A stretch of DNA of 64,000 bases from Nageia nagi. Taxonomy: Eukaryota > Pinophyta. Location: assembly GCA_050084985.1 (NCBI GenBank), contig JBITNC010000001.1:181412001-181476000 (forward strand). Reading direction: 5' to 3'. Both the position numbers and the translations under genes were made by a program. Of this stretch, positions 59,249 to 64,000 are shown one piece after another (positions within the stretch are counted from its first letter, which is position 1; every line of letters starts with the position of its first letter). The notes under the pieces were generated by a model. It worked only from the letters and a program-made list of their open reading frames with translations, made no database searches and was not told where the DNA came from.

Positions 59249-61049
59249 TTTTAGATATCATAAACAAGCATCGTAAACAAGAAACTCTATTTTATCTTTT
59301 AGATTATATTTTTGAGAAAACAATTTAATACACAAGTAGCCTATATGCAAACCTACTTTTAACGATGTGATTATCTTCTTTAAACTTTTCTCATATTTTT
59401 AATGTCTGAATTAATTGAATGATATGGGTTGTTTATTTTTAATCTTTTTAATTTTCCTAGTTTGTTTTGACTAGTCAAGTGTTAAACAAGGTAGGTTGGG
59501 TAATTCTAATGTTTGCAAGTTTCTATGGCTTTTGGATTGGTTCTAGATGAGTCTCCTTTTTTGACTCCTACCTAAAGGAAAGTTACCTTGGTCATCACCT
59601 CCAAGTGTAACTGGCTCTATGGCTTCAAGTGTGTTATGTTGGTGGTTACAAAGAAGTAAGAATTAATGGTTGGTAGTGACATCCAACTCGTTAATGTTCA
59701 ATTATTCCTTTAAGGCCTTATGAAATGCATTTAAACAAGTAAAATACATTTATGCATACTACCCTCCCAAACATTCATGTCCATTTACTTATTTTATCTT
59801 AATGTGATATAATCAAAAGGTTTATTTTAAGTGATTCTTGACCTTAACAAACCCCGTTATTCTTTTTAATTATAATGTGATTCATTATCCAATCTCTTAA
59901 TGATGTTCATTAACCCCTTCCAGCTGTGGAAGTATTATGTGTAATAAATTCCCTCTTCGTACTAGTCACATATCTCTTCGACCTCCAATGGAGTGTTAAG
60001 AGCAGACTTGGTAAGAAGCTGTTAAGTGTAGATAGATTAGTTAAGTGAGGTTCAATTACTCCTCCAAGAGTCACATATCCCTTCGACCTCCAATGGAGTG
60101 GTAAGGGCAGACATCTTTAAGAGTGTTAATGTGAAGTAAATTTCCAAATAAGATGTGAATAAATTTTACCTCTTTCACTTAACTTATTTCTGATCACTTA
60201 AGATTGTTTGAGGTGCAAAAGTGAGAGCATACTTTGTTAAGTGAAAGTACTTAATGTATTCGAATCCCTCCAATTCATTAACCTTTTAATATGATTTATA
60301 CTACCCAAAACCTGATTCATTTACCTTAGGTTCATTCCAAATTAAGTGTAATTCATTTACTCCTTCCAATAGTGGAAGTGTTAAGTGTAGTAAATTACTC
60401 CCTCTTACTAATCACATATCCCTTCGACCTCGATTGGAGTGGTAAGGGCAGACTTGGTAAGAGGTCATTATGTGTGATAAATTAACCAAATTAAAATTAG
60501 TGTGAAAAAAGAGACATTTAATTATTCCTTCTTATCGAGTCTATTCTGGTCACCTTAAATTGCATAAAGTGCAAAGGGAGAGCATAAGTAGGCAAGATAA
60601 GAATTATTAATGTGTACGTATCCTTAACCCAAAAGAATAAAAACAAATAACATTATTCATAACATACATTAAATAACAATGCATTTAAAGTTTTGCTACC
60701 CATTTTCTACATGCACTCTGAGCAAAGAGATCACACAAAATTTTATCGACTATCATTTTAAATGCATACTTACATTTACTATATTTACATCAGATTGGAA
60801 AACATACTAGTTTTACAGAGATCGTTGATGATTTTACAGTGATCGTTGGTGATTTTACAGAGATCATTGGTGATTTTGATATGATCATCAATGATCCTAA
60901 AAACACCAAAAAACAAAAATAAAACAATAGATCAAATAGATTAAGTTAGTTTTTGATTCCACAGGATGCAAATAGATTTAAAAATATAATCAAAACAAAA
61001 TGTAATTGATCTTATTTTTTGCTTCAATTCTCTGAATGCATGCAAGGGG
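59249..61049 (-). other. Long 5' untranslated leader of element C with repeats
   Basis: 1.8 kb with no supported ORF. Three copies of a block containing CACATATCYCTTCGACCTC start at 59967, 60072 and 60413, each followed by ..GGAGTG.TAAG.GCAGAC. A 21-bp unit (GATCGTTGGTGATTTTACAG) is repeated three to four times at 60823-60890. Blocks at 60180-60240 and 60545-60600 (GTGCAAA..GAGAGCATA) are also duplicated. Confidence 0.75.
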
Positions 61050-61066
61050 CCCTCCTTCTAGCGCCA
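61050..61066 (-). promoter_or_regulatory. Primer binding site of element C (not tRNA-iMet)
   Basis: On the minus strand TGGCGCTAGAAGGAGGG lies three bases after the LTR end. It begins with TGG, as needed to pair with the CCA of a tRNA, and its next bases require a tRNA ending ..GCGCCA. I cannot name the tRNA. It is clearly different from element E's site. Confidence 0.7.
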
Positions 61067-61069
61067 AAT

Positions 61070-62172
61070 TATGTATATTGAATTGTGCACCTAAAATGCA
61101 ATTTATCCAGATAAATCATTCAACATAATAAATCAGAACACATTCAATATTACACATCAATAATAATGCAAATATTATCTCCAAAAAAGATTTTGATAAA
61201 ATTTAATAAAATAAGAGATTGTTATCGATCTGTATGAATCGGTATCGATTATTATCGATCGATAACGATCTTTATGGATCGACAATGATCTACATATGGA
61301 TCGGTAGTGATCAATGGTCTCTACTATTATTGTGCTTGTTGTAAACTTTTAGCTTTTGTCATCGATTTGAGAAATTGTTGTCGACCGATCTGCAAATCAT
61401 TGATGATTTATGGCATTATAGTGAACCTTTTCACAAAATTTTGAAATGCTTGTATCTCTTCCTAGTTGTTCTCCTTCATGCTTGCTTCTATCGTTCTTTT
61501 CCTGTATTGACCCTACACACAGAAAATGAATGAAATATCAAAGCATACCTGCTAATACATATGCATCAAAAGTAAATAACATAAAATTAAAATATACTTG
61601 ATAGTAGATTTGCTATTGATCAAACCTCAAATATTTGCTTACAAACTTCTGGTTTAATTTCCATAGAGCTTCGCTATAGTAAATTCGGGTCCCTTTGTTC
61701 ACATACAGAGCTTGTATTTATAAGCTCAAAAGTTTGTTATTAATTTGTTTTGCCATCACAAGATTCTAGGTAACATTCTGTGTGAAATTTTGAGGTGTTA
61801 TTATCTCAAACCCACATCCATAATTCTAAACTATGCGTACTAGGCTATTCTGGGCTTAGATTTGTCTATTTTTGAATTATTCAGGGATCGTCAACGATCC
61901 TAAAGGATCGTCAATGATCATGACAGATCTTCAATGATTGTTTAGTAAATTTTATACTAATATTAGAATGATATCCCAATGGTCATTTCTTAATGAAAAG
62001 GGGTTGTATGACCACTCGTTTTGCATCTACTCAAAAAGATCTATCCAATAATAGAGTTTTAAAGCTTGTTTGAGGCTTGTATCATTTTAATGTGATATAT
62101 GTTAGAAAGATACTTATTTTATTTATTTATATGTTGTTAAAATAAATGTAGGGTTTATTTTGAGTGTCTACA
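61070..62172 (-). repeat. 5' LTR of element C (1103 bp)
   Basis: It matches 42884-44006 along its whole length with about 4% differences by eye and lacks one 20-bp unit. The plus-strand edges are TATGTATATTG (TG decayed to TA) and ..GAGTGTCTACA. It holds the same GATC-rich clusters (61230-61310, 61375-61400, 61886-61940). Confidence 0.92.
61716..61723 (-). promoter_or_regulatory. TATA-box candidate in 5' LTR of element C
   Basis: TATAAATA on the minus strand, about 450 bp into the LTR from its 5' end, inside a GAGCTT..AAGCTC inverted repeat. It is identical in the 3' LTR (43529-43536). Its position would suit the promoter of the element's genomic RNA. Confidence 0.55.
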
Positions 62173-62177
62173 TAAGG
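62173..62177 (-). other. Right target-site duplication of element C
   Basis: TAAGG directly after the 5' LTR edge; the left copy CAAGG is at 42879-42883. Element B sequence resumes here. Confidence 0.75.
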
Positions 62178-62339
62178 AAATCTCTTCATAAATGTGGCAT
62201 TATTCAATGATAGTTGAGTAGTATGCTAGCATTAACTCTTGAAAAAGTTGAATTAAAGTTGAGCATTAATGATTACTTCCGTTTTGAAAATTATACAAAT
62301 TGTTTTTTAATATTTATAATATACATTACTTTACAGGTA

Positions 62340-63650
62340 GTATAGTTTATGTCATCACTTAGTAATGTTTCAAATAGATCCCATTGATGGGAATAGGTAA
62401 TTCCTAGGACTCAATAATATACTATAATTTGAATGCATTATTTTACATAGCTTGGGTGATGATGTAAGGCCCGCTCCAAAGAAAGTCAAATTTTTGGTGT
62501 CTTCTAAGCTTTGCTCTTTCCTCATCCCATTTGAGGATAGTATCACCTAGTTCAAAATTTATATAGAAAGACTTTTTCTTATCAAACCACTTCTTAATGA
62601 TGTGTTGGTGATGCTAGAATGACTCATTCTTTTTTTCGATCTTCCTCCAATTTCAAGAGCTAACTATATTTGAATTATAGTGGCTCAAAGTGATGGTATT
62701 CCATTTCTTGTAGGATTTTCAAAGCTAGTAACTCCATGTGTATTAGTAATACAAGTTTCTTACCATATACCAATGCATATAGGGATGTCTTTATTATTGA
62801 ATTTATACTAATTCTATCATCCCATAATGCAAAGTCTAATTTTATATGCCACTATCTAGGATTCCCTTCAATTTTTCTCTTGATGATTTGGGTTAGGATT
62901 TTTTTAGTTGACTTAGCTAAGCTATTACCTTATGGGTAATAGTTTAAAGAGAATAACTAGTACACTCCATACTAAGCTATAAATCTTGATAAACTACCTC
63001 TAATAAATGTTAGGCCATTGTCTAACATAATAGTCTATGGGATTCCAAAGTGAGTGATTATCCTTTTAATCATTTCTATTACCACTTCTTGATCTACATT
63101 TTTGCATGGCATAGCCTTTGACCATCTAGTGAAGTAATCTATTGTAGTTAAATTAAATTTATGGCCTACTAAGGAATTTATATTTATAACACCAATGAAG
63201 TCCATACCCCATTGTTGAAAGGGTTTTTCAACTACCATAGGTTTGAGAGGCATTACAACTTATCTTCTCTTTCCCACAAATTTGTTGCACTTATCACACT
63301 CTCAGGAAATCTTGAATGAATCCTAAAATATAGTGGGCTAATAATATCTAGCCTATAATACCTTTGCTACTATAGTTGGTCCACTATAATGCCCACTAGA
63401 AAATCCATAATGAAATTCGTGCAATATTCTATGGGATTCATCTTGAGTCACACATCTAAGAAGAGTTTGATCAAAATTTTTTCTAAACAAATAATAATCT
63501 ATCATGATAAATTTAAGAGCATGCAACTTGAATCTCATTTTTAGAAATCTATCTAGAGCTTTAGAGCACCTTCCAATTTGTAAATAAACCATGATTTGTT
63601 TAATCCAATCTCTTTCTCAATTAAGTTATTATTTATCCTCCATAAGAGTG
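62340..63650 (-). pseudogene. Integrase of element B (catalytic Glu replaced by Lys)
   Basis: The open piece 63592-63353 includes 'RILHEFHYGFSSGHYSGPTI', the two His of the zinc finger; the two Cys follow as 'CDKCNKF'. The piece 63253-63035 has 'FQQWGMDFIGVININSLVGH' (first Asp) and 'YFTRWSKAMPCKNVDQEVVI'. The second Asp is in 'IMLDNGLTF' after a stop. The third site reads 'GNSLAKSTKK', Lys for Glu. The C-terminal module is decayed and ends near 62345, with the TCAAATAGATCCCATTGATG block matching A at 4238. Confidence 0.82.
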
Positions 63651-64000
63651 ATCATATGTGAAGCTTCAACTATATTTTCATAGAGATCCCTACCTTTGAT
63701 TATCTTGGTTGGTTTAATTTCTGTCATATTCCATTATTTTAGTGATCCAACCAACCTTTGCTTCACCTAAATTTTCTTGTATAATATAATATTTTACATC
63801 TAAATTCATAATATTTTCTATTATGGGAAACATAATGCTTGAATTTTTTAAGCCTCTTCATGATGGAAAACACTTGATTTTCAATAAATGACTACCTTTG
63901 CTAGTGTTGATGTAGTGTTTGAATAGAAAGGTAATCAGATGTTCTTCATTATTATCATCCTTTTATGCAATAATTGTAGTAATGATCCTATTTGCTCCAT
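63651..64000 (-). pseudogene. C-terminal part of classical RNase H, element B (cut by window edge)
   Basis: Minus-strand sequence collinear with element A 5500-5890. It contains the 'NLGEAKVGWITKIMEYD' segment near 63730-63770, matching 'QLGEGKASWLTKIMEYDVKI' of A. Frameshifts are present. RT should lie beyond position 64000. Confidence 0.65.

Larger units (their letters stand above)
42884..62172 (-). mobile_element. Element C: 19.3-kb Tat/Ogre-like Ty3/gypsy element nested in B
   Basis: Minus-strand element with 5' LTR 62172-61070 and 3' LTR 44006-42884, about 96% alike by eye. It has a primer binding site, a long leader, Gag with a coiled-coil extension, protease, G-patch-like segment, RT, RNase H, archaeal-type RNase H, integrase, a two-repeat sense ORF, and an antisense PMD gene. 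A polypurine tract precedes the 3' LTR. Target duplications are CAAGG (42879-42883) and TAAGG (62173-62177), one transition apart. It keeps many CpG sites and long open stretches, so it is the youngest insertion here, though still inactive. Confidence 0.9.
62173..64000 (-). mobile_element. Element B, second part: integrase and end of RNase H
   Basis: Continuation of element B after the nested element C. It is collinear with element A positions about 4030-5890. The first about 170 bp are the B spacer. It runs off the right edge within classical RNase H. As in A, integrase follows classical RNase H with no archaeal-type RNase H between them. Confidence 0.82.

Overview
This is a plant nuclear window made almost entirely of decayed, nested Ty3/gypsy LTR retrotransposons. 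I see no intact host gene, rRNA or tRNA gene, and no CRISPR array. The kingdom call rests on Gag/Pol domains of plant Tat type (an extra archaeal-type RNase H, and 'TGTAGACAC' LTR ends next to a purine tract), an initiator-Met-type primer binding site in one element, and a plant mobile domain (PMD) gene carried by another. The sequence is AT-rich and strongly CpG-depleted outside one younger element. A land plant with a large, repeat-rich genome is likely; a gymnosperm is possible, but the window does not settle it.

Layout, left to right. Element A (minus, 1-12260; its 3' LTR lies off the left edge) has a 5' LTR, gag, protease, archaeal-type RNase H, RT/RNase H, integrase, and a large unknown ORF that I call X. 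A is inserted in the RT of element E (minus, 12261 to about 15169). Element R (plus, about 15170-24446) is bounded by two diverged LTR-like repeats and keeps gag-protease and an integrase C-terminus. Inside R lies a 5'-truncated element F (plus, about 18180-21962; RNase H, integrase, 3' LTR), joined to R by what looks like a large deletion. Element D (plus) is split at 26374/34957 by a complete element G (plus, 26375-34956, 601-bp LTRs, near-matching 5-bp target duplication). Element B (minus, same family as A) begins at 36610 with its 3' LTR and ORF X. It is split at 42883/62173 by element C (minus, 42884-62172, 19.3 kb) and runs off the right edge.

Element C is the youngest and most informative. 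It has LTRs of 1123 and 1103 bp, a polypurine tract, a primer binding site, and a Gag with a long coiled-coil N-terminal extension. Protease, a G-patch-like segment, RT/RNase H, archaeal-type RNase H and integrase follow. Downstream of integrase is a sense ORF built from two related repeats. An antisense, intron-containing PMD gene lies between that ORF and the 3' LTR.

Almost every coding region is broken. Most in-frame stops are TAG, TAA or TGA where glutamine or arginine codons are expected, as C-to-T decay of methylated DNA would produce. The most interesting material is non-canonical: ORF X, the duplicated sense ORF, the PMD gene, the position of RNase H in A, LTR arrays of a TGATGTCA/TGACATCA core, a GATCGTCAACGATC-like motif scattered through C, and a 190-bp tandem repeat in the 3' untranslated regions of F and G.
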